Source: Streptomyces cyaneogriseus subsp. noncyanogenus
GTDB taxonomy: Bacteria > Actinomycetota > Actinomycetes > Streptomycetales > Streptomycetaceae
DNA length: 64,000 nt
Assembly: GCF_000931445.1 (NCBI RefSeq)
Contig: NZ_CP010849.1
Coordinates: 7,068,001 to 7,132,000 of the forward strand
Direction of reading: 5' to 3'
A program made the position numbers and the translations under genes. Every line of letters begins with the position of its first letter. The first letter of the stretch is position 1. The notes beneath the pieces were generated by a model. That model made no database searches. It was not told where the DNA came from and saw only the letters and a list, made by a program, of their open reading frames with translations. Shown here piece by piece: positions 9,005-17,237 of this stretch.

Positions 9005-10024
9005 ATGGAACGCTGTTCTCCCGCCCGCGCCCGCACCACCGCCCCCGCCGTCGTCCTGGCCGCCCTGGCGGCCCTGGCCCTGGCCGCCTGCTCCAGCGAC
9101 TCCGGGGGCAGGAAGGCCGAGGAGCGGGGAGCCGACGCCCCGGCGGGTAAAGCGGCCACCCCGCGCATGACGGTCGCCCTGATCACCCACCAGGCGCCCG
9201 GAGACACCTTCTGGGACATCGTCCGCAAGGGCGCCGAGGCCGCCGCCGCCAAGGGCAACGTCAAGCTGGTCTACTCCGCCGATCCCCACGCGGGCAACCA
9301 GGCGAGCCTGGTGCGCAACGCCATCGACCAGAAGGTCGACGGCATCGCGGTCACCCTCGCCAAGCCGGACGCCCTCCGCGGCGCCGTGGCCGAGGCCCGG
9401 CGGGCGGGCATCCCCGTCGTCGGCCTCAACTCCGGCCTGAGCCAGTGGCGGAAGATGGGCCTGCTGGCCTTCTACGGACAGGACGAGAGCGTGGCGGGGG
9501 AGGCGTTCGGCAGGAAGCTCGGCGAGGCCGGTGCCGAGAAGGCCGTCTGCGTGATCCACGAGCAGGGCAACGTCGGCCTCACCCAGCGCTGCGACGGCGT
9601 ACGGAAGACCTTCCCGGGCTCGGTGGAGAACCTCTACGTCAACGGCTCGAACATGCCGTCCGTGAAGTCGACCGTCATCGCCGAGCTGAAGCGGGACGGC
9701 GCCATCGACCATGTCGTCACCCTCGGCGCGCCCTTCGCGATGACCGCCGTACGGGCGGTGCAGGAGACCGGCGGCACGGCGAAGGTCGCCACCTTCGACC
9801 TCGACAAGGAGCTGACCGGTGCCATCCGGGCGGGCGACGTCGAGTTCGCCGTCGACCAGCAGCCCTACCTCCAGGGGTATCTGGCCGTCGACGGTCTGTG
9901 GCTCTACGAGCACAACGGCAACTACAGCGGAGGCGGTGAGCAGCCCGTCCTGACCGGCCCCGCCTTCGTCGACCGGACCAACGTCGAGCGGATCGCCCGG
10001 TACGCGGCGAAGGGCACCCGCTGA
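9005..10024 (+). CDS. sugar/inositol ABC transporter substrate-binding lipoprotein
   Basis: 339 residues, type I periplasmic binding protein (ribose/inositol class). A lipoprotein signal peptide is visible: basic start, hydrophobic stretch VVLAALAALALAAC with lipobox Cys at residue 29. The mature part follows the RbsB pattern with MTVALITHQAPGDTFWDIV, then DQKVDGIAVTLAKPDA and GIPVVGLNSG. ATG 9005 follows AGGAAAG. It is the first gene of the rightward operon and overlaps the permease start by one base. Its place in an iol locus suggests myo-inositol or a related cyclitol as ligand. Confidence 0.85.
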   Translation: MERCSPARARTTAPAVVLAALAALALAACSSDSGGRKAEERGADAPAGKAATPRMTVALITHQAPGDTFWDIVRKGAEAAAAKGNVKLVYSADPHAGNQASLVRNAIDQKVDGIAVTLAKPDALRGAVAEARRAGIPVVGLNSGLSQWRKMGLLAFYGQDESVAGEAFGRKLGEAGAEKAVCVIHEQGNVGLTQRCDGVRKTFPGSVENLYVNGSNMPSVKSTVIAELKRDGAIDHVVTLGAPFAMTAVRAVQETGGTAKVATFDLDKELTGAIRAGDVEFAVDQQPYLQGYLAVDGLWLYEHNGNYSGGGEQPVLTGPAFVDRTNVERIARYAAKGTR

Positions 10025-11101
10025 TGGGCACGCCCGGACGGGCCGCACCGGCGGTGCCCGCGCCGCCGGCCCCCGGCCCCGGCTCCGGGCGGACGCCGCG
10101 CCGGCCCCTCGCCCCGCGGCTGCTCGCCCGGCCCGAGGCCGGGGTGTTCCTCGGGGCCGTCGCCGTGTTCGTCTTCTTCCTGATCGCCGCGCCGGCCGTC
10201 CGCCAGGGCGGCTCGATGGCCACCGTCCTCTACCAGTCGTCGACCATCGGGATCATGGCGCTGCCGGTCGCGCTGCTGATGATCGGCGGCGAGTTCGACC
10301 TGTCCTCCGGCGTCGCCGTGGTCACCTCGGCGCTGACCGCGAGCATGATCAGCTACGAGCTGACCCTGAACGTGTGGACGGGCGTGATCGCCGCCCTGCT
10401 CGTCTCCCTCGCCATCGGCGCGTTCAACGGCTGGATGCTGGAGCGGACCAGACTGCCGAGCTTCCTGGTCACCCTCGGCACCTTCCTGATCCTGCAAGGC
10501 GTCAACCTCGCCGTCACCGCGCTCGTCACCGGCAACGTCGCCACCGACGACATCGGCGACATGGACGGCTTCGGCCAGGCCAGGGCCCTCTTCGCCTCCT
10601 CGTTCGGCATCGGCGGCGTCCAGGTGGAGGTCACCGTCGTGTGGTGGCTGCTCTTCGCCGCGCTCGCCACCTGGGTGCTGCTGCGCACCCGGTACGGCAA
10701 CTGGGTCTTCGCGGTCGGCGGCGACCGGGACAGCGCCCGGGCGGCCGGCGTCCCGGTGACCTTCACCAAGGTCTCGCTCTTCATGCTGGTCGGCTTCGGC
10801 GCCTGGTTCGCCGGCATGCACCAGTTGTTCTCCTTCCACACCGTGCAGTCCGGAGAGGGCGTCGGCCAGGAGCTGATCCACATCGCGGCGGCGGTGATCG
10901 GCGGCTGCCTGCTGACCGGCGGCCACGGTTCCGCCGTCGGCCCCGTCTTGCGCCTTCATGTTCGGCATGGTGAACCAGGGCATCGTCTACGCCGGATGGA
11001 ACCCCGACTGGTTCAAGGCGTTCCTCGGCGTGATGCTGCTGGGTGCCGTCCTCGTCGATCTGTGGGCCCGCCGCACGGCCACCGGAGGTGAACGGAGATG
11101 A
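10024..11101 (+). pseudogene. sugar ABC transporter permease with a 2-nt frameshift near its 3' end
   Basis: The first about 308 codons encode a normal RbsC-type permease: basic N-terminus, then about eight hydrophobic segments, with the family motif RTRYGNWVFAVGGDRDSARA. After AVGPV (about base 10946) the frame reads into arginine-rich nonsense and stops at 11091. Two bases later in frame, the expected C-terminus is intact (AFMFGMVNQGIVYAGW and onward) and stops at 11099-11101, making a perfect ATGA overlap with the ATPase gene. The sequence is explained by loss of two bases from GTCTTCGGCGCC, giving GTCTTGCGCC. Either the last transmembrane helices are lost in this strain or this is a sequencing error; the 454-style linker elsewhere in this assembly makes an error plausible. 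Confidence 0.8.
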
Positions 11102-12015
11102 CCGGCAGCACCCCCGGCCCCCACCGGACCGGCCCGCGGGACACCGCCGCCCGGGCCGGCCGGCCGATCGTCGAACTGCGCGGCGCAGGCAAGTCCTACG
11201 GCGCCCTGCGCGCCCTGCACGGCGTCGACCTCGCCGTCCATCCCGGCCGGGTGACCTGCGTGCTCGGTGACAACGGCGCCGGCAAGTCCACCCTCATCAA
11301 GATCATCTCAGGGCTGCACCAGCACACCGAGGGCGAACTCCTCGTCGACGGCGCCCCCGTGCGCTTCACCCGTCCGCGCGAGGCCCTCGACCGGGGCATC
11401 GCCACCGTCTACCAGGACCTGGCGATGGTCCCGCTGATGCCGGTGTGGAGGAACTTCTTCCTCGGCTCCGAACCCACCCGCGGCCCCTGGCCCTTCCGCC
11501 GCCTCGACATCGCCCGTATGAAGCGGACCGCCGACGCGGAACTGCGCCGCATGGGCATCGTCCTCGACGACCTGGAGCAGCCGCTGGGCACCCTCTCCGG
11601 CGGCCAGCGCCAGTGCGTCGCCATCGCCCGCGCCGTCCACTTCGGGGCCCGGGTGCTGATCCTCGACGAACCGACCGCCGCCCTCGGCGTCAAGCAGTCC
11701 GGCGTGGTGCTGAGATACATCGCCGCCGCCCGCGACCGCGGCCTCGGCGTCGTCCTCATCACCCACAACCCCCACCACGCCTTCCTGGTCGGCGACCACT
11801 TCGGCGTGCTGCGCCTGGGCACCCTCGAACTGTCCGCCGCCCGCGGCGAGATCACCCTCGACGAACTGACCCACCACATGGCGGGCGGCGCCGAACTCGC
11901 CGCCCTCAGGCACGAACTGGGCGGGACCGGCGGCACCGAGGCCGCCGGACCGCCCTCCGGGCACGAGCGGGAGCCGGCCGCGCCCCCGCCCGCCCCGTTG
12001 GAAGAAAGGCCCTGA
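11098..12015 (+). CDS. sugar ABC transporter ATP-binding protein
   Basis: 305 residues with a single nucleotide-binding domain: Walker A GDNGAGKST (about residues 60-68), signature LSGGQRQ, Walker B VLILDEPTAALG and switch His in VVLITHNP. Sugar ATPases of the RbsA type usually carry two such domains in about 500 residues; the single-domain form is common in actinobacterial inositol-type importers (similar to FrcA). Its ATG lies in the ATGA overlap with the permease's restored frame, which supports the view that the permease originally ended there. A Pro/Ala-rich tail of about 30 residues ends the protein. Confidence 0.88.
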   Translation: MTGSTPGPHRTGPRDTAARAGRPIVELRGAGKSYGALRALHGVDLAVHPGRVTCVLGDNGAGKSTLIKIISGLHQHTEGELLVDGAPVRFTRPREALDRGIATVYQDLAMVPLMPVWRNFFLGSEPTRGPWPFRRLDIARMKRTADAELRRMGIVLDDLEQPLGTLSGGQRQCVAIARAVHFGARVLILDEPTAALGVKQSGVVLRYIAAARDRGLGVVLITHNPHHAFLVGDHFGVLRLGTLELSAARGEITLDELTHHMAGGAELAALRHELGGTGGTEAAGPPSGHEREPAAPPPAPLEERP

Positions 12016-12016
12016 G

Positions 12017-12919
12017 ATGCCCGCACCCCTCGACCGCATCCGCGTCGGCTCCGCCCCCGACTCCTGGGGCGTCTGGTTCCCCGACGACCCCCGGCAGGTG
12101 CCCTGGGACCGCTTCCTCGACGAGGTCGCCGAAGCCGGCTACGCCTGGATCGAGCTCGGCCCGTACGGCTACCTCCCGACCGATCCCGCCCGGCTCGGCG
12201 ACGAGGTGAGCCGGCGCGGCCTGCGGGTGTCGGCGGGCACGGTCTTCACCGGTCTGCACCGCGGCCCGGCCGTCTGGGACGGCACCTGGGAGCAGGTCGC
12301 CCGGGTCGCGGCCCTCACCCAGGCGATGGGGGCGGGGCACCTCGTCGTCATCCCGTCCTTCTGGCGCGACGACAAGACCGCCGAACTCCTGGAGCCGCCG
12401 GAGCTGACGCGCGAGCAGTGGTCCCACCTGACCCGGGGCATGGAGCGGCTCGGCCACCGGGTCAGGGAGAGCTACGGCCTGGACATCGTCGTCCACCCGC
12501 ACGCCGACACCCACCTGGACACCGAGGAGCACGTCGAACGCTTCCTCGACTCCACCGACCCCGGCCTGGTCCGGCTCTGCCTGGACACCGGCCACTACGC
12601 CTACTGCGGCGGCGACAGCGTCAAGCTGATCGAGACCTACGGCGAACGCATCGGCTACCTGCACCTCAAACAGGTCGACCCCGAGATCCTCGCCGAGGTG
12701 CGCGCCCAGGCCATCCCGTTCGGGCCGGCCGTACGGCGCGGGGTGATGTGCGAACCGCCCTCCGGGGTGCCGGACCTGGCCCCGGTCCTGACCGCCGCCC
12801 AGAACCTGGGCGTCGACCTCTTCGCCATCGTCGAGCAGGACATGTATCCCTGCCCGCCGGACAAGCCCCTGCCCATCGCGGTGCGCACCCGCAGGTTCCT
12901 GCGCTCCTGCGGCGCCTGA
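12017..12919 (+). CDS. IolE-like TIM-barrel isomerase/dehydratase
   Basis: 300 residues, xylose-isomerase-like TIM barrel. Landmarks: GSAPDSWGVWFPDD at the N-terminus (the APDSWGV pattern is typical of inosose dehydratases), WIELGPYGYLPTD, VHPHADTHLDT, CLDTGHYAYCGGD and YLHLKQVDP, which supply the Glu/Asp/His metal ligands of this fold. Likely 2-keto-myo-inositol dehydratase (IolE) or a closely related inosose isomerase. ATG 12017 lies one base after the ATPase stop, with GAAAGG upstream inside that gene, so it belongs to the importer operon. Confidence 0.75.
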   Translation: MPAPLDRIRVGSAPDSWGVWFPDDPRQVPWDRFLDEVAEAGYAWIELGPYGYLPTDPARLGDEVSRRGLRVSAGTVFTGLHRGPAVWDGTWEQVARVAALTQAMGAGHLVVIPSFWRDDKTAELLEPPELTREQWSHLTRGMERLGHRVRESYGLDIVVHPHADTHLDTEEHVERFLDSTDPGLVRLCLDTGHYAYCGGDSVKLIETYGERIGYLHLKQVDPEILAEVRAQAIPFGPAVRRGVMCEPPSGVPDLAPVLTAAQNLGVDLFAIVEQDMYPCPPDKPLPIAVRTRRFLRSCGA

Positions 12920-13033
12920 GGAACCGGGCGGCGCGCCCGGGACCGCCGCGCCGCCTCCGCTCGACAGGCCGTCGCCGGCGCCTGGCGCTAACGTGCACAG
13001 CACCGACCCTTCGTCCCGTCACGGGAGGTTGTC

Positions 13034-13447
13034 ATGGCCGTGCGCCTCAATCCGTACCTCAACTTCGACGGCGACGCCCGGGAGGCGATGGAGTTCTACC
13101 GGGACGTCTTCGGCGGCACCCTGACGCTCAGCACCTACGGGGAGTTCGGGCAGCCGGACGCCCCGGACGCCGACAAGATCATGCACGGCATGCTGGAAGC
13201 CCCCGGCGGCCTCACCCTGATGGGCGCCGACGCCCCGCCCGGCACCGCGCACACACCGGGCGGCGCCTTCTCGGTCAGCCTCAGCGGCGACGACGCCGCC
13301 GCACTGCGCGGCTACTGGGAGAAGCTGTCGGCCGGCGGCGCGGTGGCCGTGCCGCTGGAGCGGCAGATGTGGGGCGACGTCTTCGGCATGTGCACCGACC
13401 GCTTCGGCACCCCCTGGATGGTCGACATCACCGAACCGGCGGCCTGA
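13034..13447 (+). CDS. VOC-family (PhnB-like) protein
   Basis: 137 residues with the PhnB/DUF-type vicinal-oxygen-chelate signature LNPYLNFDGDAREAMEFYRD at the N-terminus and FGMCTDRFGTPWMVDI at the C-terminus. Family members are related to glyoxalases, but few have known substrates, and the usual metal ligands are often incomplete. Start ATG 13034 follows GGGAGG. It stands alone between the iol operon and a convergent oxidoreductase. Confidence 0.8.
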   Translation: MAVRLNPYLNFDGDAREAMEFYRDVFGGTLTLSTYGEFGQPDAPDADKIMHGMLEAPGGLTLMGADAPPGTAHTPGGAFSVSLSGDDAAALRGYWEKLSAGGAVAVPLERQMWGDVFGMCTDRFGTPWMVDITEPAA

Positions 13448-13510
13448 CCGGCCGCCGGGTGCCGACGGGGCTCCGCCCGGCGGGACCGCGCACGGACGGG
13501 CGCACCACGC

Positions 13511-14671
13511 CTACGGCTCCTCCACGGTGACCCAGGTGCCGTGCCGCGCCGACCGCGCCATCGCCTCCAGCACGACCGCGCTGCGCACGGCGTCCCGCAG
13601 CGTCGCCCCGTGCGGGGTTCCCTCCGCGATGGAGCGCAGAAAGCGGTACGCCTCGATCACCTTCAGGTCGTCGTAGCCCATGGCGTTGGCGGCACCCGGC
13701 TGGAAGGCGGCGAACTCGCCGTCCGCGGGGCCGACGAAGACCGTGCTGACCGGCTGGTCCTGGTAGGCGGTGCCGCGGCAGACGCCCAGTTCGTTCATCC
13801 GCCGGAAGTCCCAGGACACCGCGCCCCGGGTGCCGTGCACCTCGAAGCCGTAGCTGTTCTGCTCGCCGACCGCCACCCGGCTGGCCTCCAGCACGCCGCG
13901 TGCGCCGCAGGCGAAGCGGAGCAGGCAGCCGACGTAGTCCTCGTTCTCGACCCGGCCGGGCGCACCGCCCGGGGCCCGGGCGTGGCCGGCGGTGGCCGCG
14001 GCCGGGCGCGCCCGCTCGGGCACGAAGACGGCCGTGTCGGCGGTGACGGCCGTGATGGGGCCGATCAGGAACCGGGCCAGGTCGGCGCCGTGCGAGGCCA
14101 GGTCGCCGAGCACCCCGCTGCCGCCGCGCTCACGCTCGTACCGCCAGGTCAGGGCGGACTCCGGATGGGCGGCGTAGTCGCTGAACAGGCGGATGCGCAC
14201 ATGCGTCACGGCGCCGATCTCCCCGGCCGCGACGAGGTCCCGGGCCGTCTCGACCGCGGGCGCGGCCCGGTAGTTGAAGCCGACGGCGCCCTGGACGCCG
14301 GCCCGCGCGGCCGCGTCGGCCACCGCGCGGGCGTCCCGCGCGGTCAGGCCCACCGGCTTCTCGACCCAGAGGTGCTTTCCGGCCTCGGCCATCGCCACGC
14401 CGACCTCACGGTGCAGGAAGTTCGGGGCGGTGACGCTGACCGCCCGCACCCGCGGGTCGGCGGCCACCTCACGCCAGTCGCGGGTGGCCGAGGCGAACCC
14501 GAACTGCGCGGCGGCCTCCTCGGCCCGCCCCGGCACCTCCTCGGCGACGGTCACCAGCTCCGGGCGCAGGGGCAGCAGCGGGTAGTGGTGCCGGACCCGG
14601 GCGTAGGCCCGGGCGTGCACCCGGCCCATCCAGCCGAACCCGACGACGGCGACACCGAGCGCTTCCACCAT
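13511..14671 (-). CDS. Gfo/Idh/MocA-family oxidoreductase
   Basis: 386 residues. The Rossmann motif lies at the N-terminus (VGFGWMGRVHARAY), followed by the family marker WVEKPVGLT with the conserved EKP lysine and a C-terminal beta-sheet domain. Enzymes of this family oxidise cyclitols and sugars with NAD(P); next to an iol locus this could be an inositol or inosose dehydrogenase, but specificity cannot be read. Start ATG 14671 is chosen over an upstream in-frame ATG because AAGGTGGG lies just before it. Monocistronic, convergent with the VOC gene. Confidence 0.8.
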   Translation of the reverse strand: MVEALGVAVVGFGWMGRVHARAYARVRHHYPLLPLRPELVTVAEEVPGRAEEAAAQFGFASATRDWREVAADPRVRAVSVTAPNFLHREVGVAMAEAGKHLWVEKPVGLTARDARAVADAAARAGVQGAVGFNYRAAPAVETARDLVAAGEIGAVTHVRIRLFSDYAAHPESALTWRYERERGGSGVLGDLASHGADLARFLIGPITAVTADTAVFVPERARPAAATAGHARAPGGAPGRVENEDYVGCLLRFACGARGVLEASRVAVGEQNSYGFEVHGTRGAVSWDFRRMNELGVCRGTAYQDQPVSTVFVGPADGEFAAFQPGAANAMGYDDLKVIEAYRFLRSIAEGTPHGATLRDAVRSAVVLEAMARSARHGTWVTVEEP

Positions 14672-14816
14672 GAGAGCCCACCTTCGGACCGGTCCACCTG
14701 CCATCCCGCCCACCCTGGGCGCGGCCCGGCCGCCGAGTCAACGGGGAACGGCCCCGCAACCCCCATGCGGACGCCTGGGGCGTGCCGGGGCCGGCGCCGC
14801 GGGCGCGAGCCCGCCG

Positions 14817-15377
14817 TCAGGAGCCCTGCCCGGCCGCCCGCCACTCGGCGGCGAGCACCGACCAGATCTCGATGTCGTGCCGCTTGCCCCGGTACACGTA
14901 GCTCTCCCGCAGCACGCCGTCCTTGCGCATCCCGAGCCGCCGGGCCACCGCGATGCTCGCCTGGTTCGCCGCCGCCACCTGCCACTCCACGCGGTGGACG
15001 CCCCGCTCCCGCACGGCCCAGTCGATCAGAACGCGCGCCGCCCGCGTCACCAGCCCCCGGCCCACCGCCGACGGCTCCAGCCAGCAGCCCGCCTCCGCCG
15101 TGCCCTGCCCCAGGTCCATCGTCCGGAGCAGCACCCCGCCGACCAGTTCGCCGTCCCTCCAGATGCCGTGGATCCCCCCGGCGTCGGCCGCCGCCTTCTC
15201 CGCGTACGACCGGAGGTAGGCACGGCTGGACTCCAGGTCGGTGACGGCGTCCGGCAGCGCGATGAACTGCCCGATGTACTCCCGCCCCCGGTCGATGTGG
15301 GCCAGGAACTCCTCGGCCCGCCACGGCTCCAGCGGGCGCAGCTCAGCACCGTCGTCCCCCAGGGATATCGCGTACAT
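14817..15377 (-). CDS. GNAT N-acetyltransferase (RimJ/RimL type)
   Basis: 186 residues. The RimL layout is visible: LRPLEPWRAEEFLAHIDR at the N-terminus, the acetyl-CoA loop region near AVGRGLVTRAARVLIDWA, and the RimL-type end NQASIAVARRLGMRKDGVLR. Substrate may be a ribosomal-protein N-terminus or a small amine; unknown. Start ATG 15377 is preferred over GTG 15383 because GGAGGG lies 5 bases upstream of it and directly abuts the GTG. It is divergent from the GntR gene. Confidence 0.85.
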   Translation of the reverse strand: MYAISLGDDGAELRPLEPWRAEEFLAHIDRGREYIGQFIALPDAVTDLESSRAYLRSYAEKAAADAGGIHGIWRDGELVGGVLLRTMDLGQGTAEAGCWLEPSAVGRGLVTRAARVLIDWAVRERGVHRVEWQVAAANQASIAVARRLGMRKDGVLRESYVYRGKRHDIEIWSVLAAEWRAAGQGS

Positions 15378-15483
15378 GATCACCCTCCATGTCGTCGAAA
15401 CGGGTGCGGACCGCCGGGTGATCTTCTCACGGGCGGCGCGGCGAGTGCCGTCCGTTCCCGTGCGAGCGGACGCATTTTGGCGA

Positions 15484-15522
15484 ACAAAATTGTTGACAAT
15501 TTTGTCTGGCTAGATTTACGTT
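15484..15522 (+). promoter_or_regulatory. perfect palindromic operator overlapping the gntR promoter
   Basis: Two perfect 10-bp arms, ACAAAATTGT and ACAATTTTGT, separated by TG, span 15484-15505. A -35 box TTGACA (15493-15498) is embedded in the palindrome and TACGTT (15517-15522) lies 18 bp on. Binding would block the promoter of the downstream GntR gene, consistent with autorepression. The core ATTGTTGACAA recurs before the MFS gene at 20120-20130. Confidence 0.75.
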
Positions 15523-15551
15523 CGACAGGCACTCACTCAGGGAGGGCACGA

Positions 15552-16202
15552 ATGCCGGAACAAGCCCGTCCGAGCACCGGAGAGCAGGCCAAGCGGCATG
15601 CGCTCGCGCAGTTGCGGCAGGCGATCCTGCGCGGCGAGATGGCGCCGGCCCAGCGGCTGGTGGAGAACGAGCTCGCCGAGCAGTTCGGTGTGACACGGGC
15701 CAGCATCCGGGCCGCGCTGATCGATCTGGAGGCGCAGGGTCTGGTCGAGCGGATCCGCAACCGCGGTTCGCGGGTGCGGGTGGTGACCGTGGAGGAAGCG
15801 GTCGCCATCACCGAGTGCCGCATGGTCCTCGAAGGGCTGTGCGCGGCCAAGGCGGCCGTCGCGGCCAGCGACGAGCAACTGGACGAACTGACCGCACTGG
15901 GCGAGGCGATGAGCAAGGCGGTGGCCGGCGGCGAGCCGTTGGCCTACTCCGACCTCAACCACGAACTGCACACCCGGATCCGGGAGTTCTCCGGCCAGCG
16001 GACGGCCGTGGAGCTGCTGGAACGGCTCAACGCCCAACTGGTGCGCCACCGTTTCCAGTTGGCGCTGCTCCCCGGGCGTCCCCAGCAATCCCTGAACGAG
16101 CACCTGGCCATGATCGAGGCGATCAGGGCCAGGGACCCGCAGGCGGCCGAAGCGGCCGTCCGCGCCCATCTCACCTGCGTGATCGAGGCGCTGCGCGACT
16201 GA
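15552..16202 (+). CDS. GntR-family (FCD) transcriptional regulator
   Basis: 216 residues. N-terminal winged helix with LVENELAEQFGVTRASIRAA and the wing VERIRNRGSRVRVV; C-terminal all-helical FCD-like effector domain with metal-type residues in DLNHELH and EHLAMIEAI and a last AEAAVRAHL. FCD regulators typically bind organic acids. ATG 15552 follows GGAGGG. It heads the aromatic-acid locus and is preceded by a perfect palindrome that also has a relative before the MFS gene, so it is the likely repressor of both. Confidence 0.88.
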   Translation: MPEQARPSTGEQAKRHALAQLRQAILRGEMAPAQRLVENELAEQFGVTRASIRAALIDLEAQGLVERIRNRGSRVRVVTVEEAVAITECRMVLEGLCAAKAAVAASDEQLDELTALGEAMSKAVAGGEPLAYSDLNHELHTRIREFSGQRTAVELLERLNAQLVRHRFQLALLPGRPQQSLNEHLAMIEAIRARDPQAAEAAVRAHLTCVIEALRD

Positions 16203-16245
16203 GCCGGCGTACCGGGCGGCCGGCCCGGCGCGCGGTGCCGCCGGA

Positions 16246-16289
16246 CCGGCGCGTCCCGTGCGACGGAGCCGGCGCGTCCCGTGCGACGG
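16246..16289. repeat. 23-bp tandem repeat, two copies
   Basis: A 21-base unit beginning CCGGCGCGTCCCGTGCGACG occurs at 16246-16266 and again at 16269-16289, with a decaying third copy after it. It lies in the 243-bp gap between gntR and the PIG-L gene. No function is evident. Confidence 0.7.
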
Positions 16290-16445
16290 GGCCGGTGCGC
16301 CGCGCGAGCGGGCCCGCCCCGACCGGCCCGTGCCCGGGCCCGGGCGGCCGGGACCCGTGAGCGGCAGCGCACCGGAGCCGGTGTGCCGTGTGCCCCGATC
16401 CCGCACGAGGTGGGCGCCGACCTGTCCCATCAAGGAGATCTGAGC

Positions 16446-17237
16446 ATGACGTACGGCAACGCGCCCGCTCCCGGGCCCTCGGCCTCCCTCGAACAGGCGG
16501 CACCCCCGGCACCCCCGCGGTCCACCCTCGTCGTCACCGCGCACGCGGGGGACTTCGTGTGGCGGGCGGGCGGAGCCATCGCCCTGGCCGCCGCGCGCGG
16601 GGAGAAGGTGACCATCGCGTGCCTGACCTTCGGTGAGCGCGGCGAGTCCGCCAGGGCCTGGCGCGAGGGCAGGAAGCTGGAGGAGATCAAGGCGATCCGC
16701 CGGGAGGAGGCCGAGAAGGCCGCCGCCACGCTGGGCGCCGAGGTCCGCTTCTTCGACGCCGGCGACTACCCGCTGATCCCCACCGCCGAGCTGACCGACC
16801 GGCTCGTCGCCGTCTACCGCGAGACCCAGCCCGACGTGGTGCTCACCCACCCCACCGAGGACCCGTACAACGGCGACCACCCGGCCGCCAACCGCATGGC
16901 CCTGGAGGCCCGGGTCCTCGCCCAGGCCATCGGCTACCCCGGCCCCGGCGAGATCATCGGCGCCCCGCCCGTCTTCTACTTCGAGCCGCACCAGCCCGAG
17001 ATGAGCGGCTTCAGGCCCGAGGTGCTGCTCGACATCACCGAGGTGTGGGAGACCAAGCGCAAGGCGATGGAGTGCCTCGCCGCCCAGCAGCACCTGTGGG
17101 ACTACTACACCGACCTCGCCGTGCGCCGCGGCGTCCAGCTCAAGCGGAACGCCGGACCCAACCTGGGCCTGCCGCACAAGACCATGGCCGAGGCGTACAT
17201 GCGTCCCTACCCGCAGGTCGCCAAGGAGCTGGCATGA
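16446..17237 (+). CDS. PIG-L-fold hydratase, GalB-like (4-oxalomesaconate hydratase)
   Basis: 263 residues from ATG 16446, preceded by AAGGAGA. PIG-L (LmbE) family: the metal site begins with the AHAGD stretch (usually AHPDD; here Pro-Asp is replaced by Ala-Gly), then THPTEDPYNGDHPAAN supplies the HPxxxxxxxH motif. Pseudomonas GalB, a PIG-L-fold protein, hydrates 4-oxalomesaconate in gallate degradation. The next two genes are GalC- and GalD-like and are coupled by 4-base overlaps, so a GalB role is likely. A true deacetylase is the alternative but fits the context poorly. Confidence 0.72.
   Translation: MTYGNAPAPGPSASLEQAAPPAPPRSTLVVTAHAGDFVWRAGGAIALAAARGEKVTIACLTFGERGESARAWREGRKLEEIKAIRREEAEKAAATLGAEVRFFDAGDYPLIPTAELTDRLVAVYRETQPDVVLTHPTEDPYNGDHPAANRMALEARVLAQAIGYPGPGEIIGAPPVFYFEPHQPEMSGFRPEVLLDITEVWETKRKAMECLAAQQHLWDYYTDLAVRRGVQLKRNAGPNLGLPHKTMAEAYMRPYPQVAKELA

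Noticed and set aside
16203..16445. CRISPR-like array from the 23-bp repeats
   Set aside because: Only two good copies with no spacers between them; simple tandem duplication.
16446..17237. Mycothiol-type or glycan deacetylase
   Set aside because: The translational coupling with GalC- and GalD-like genes fits a hydratase of oxalomesaconate degradation.
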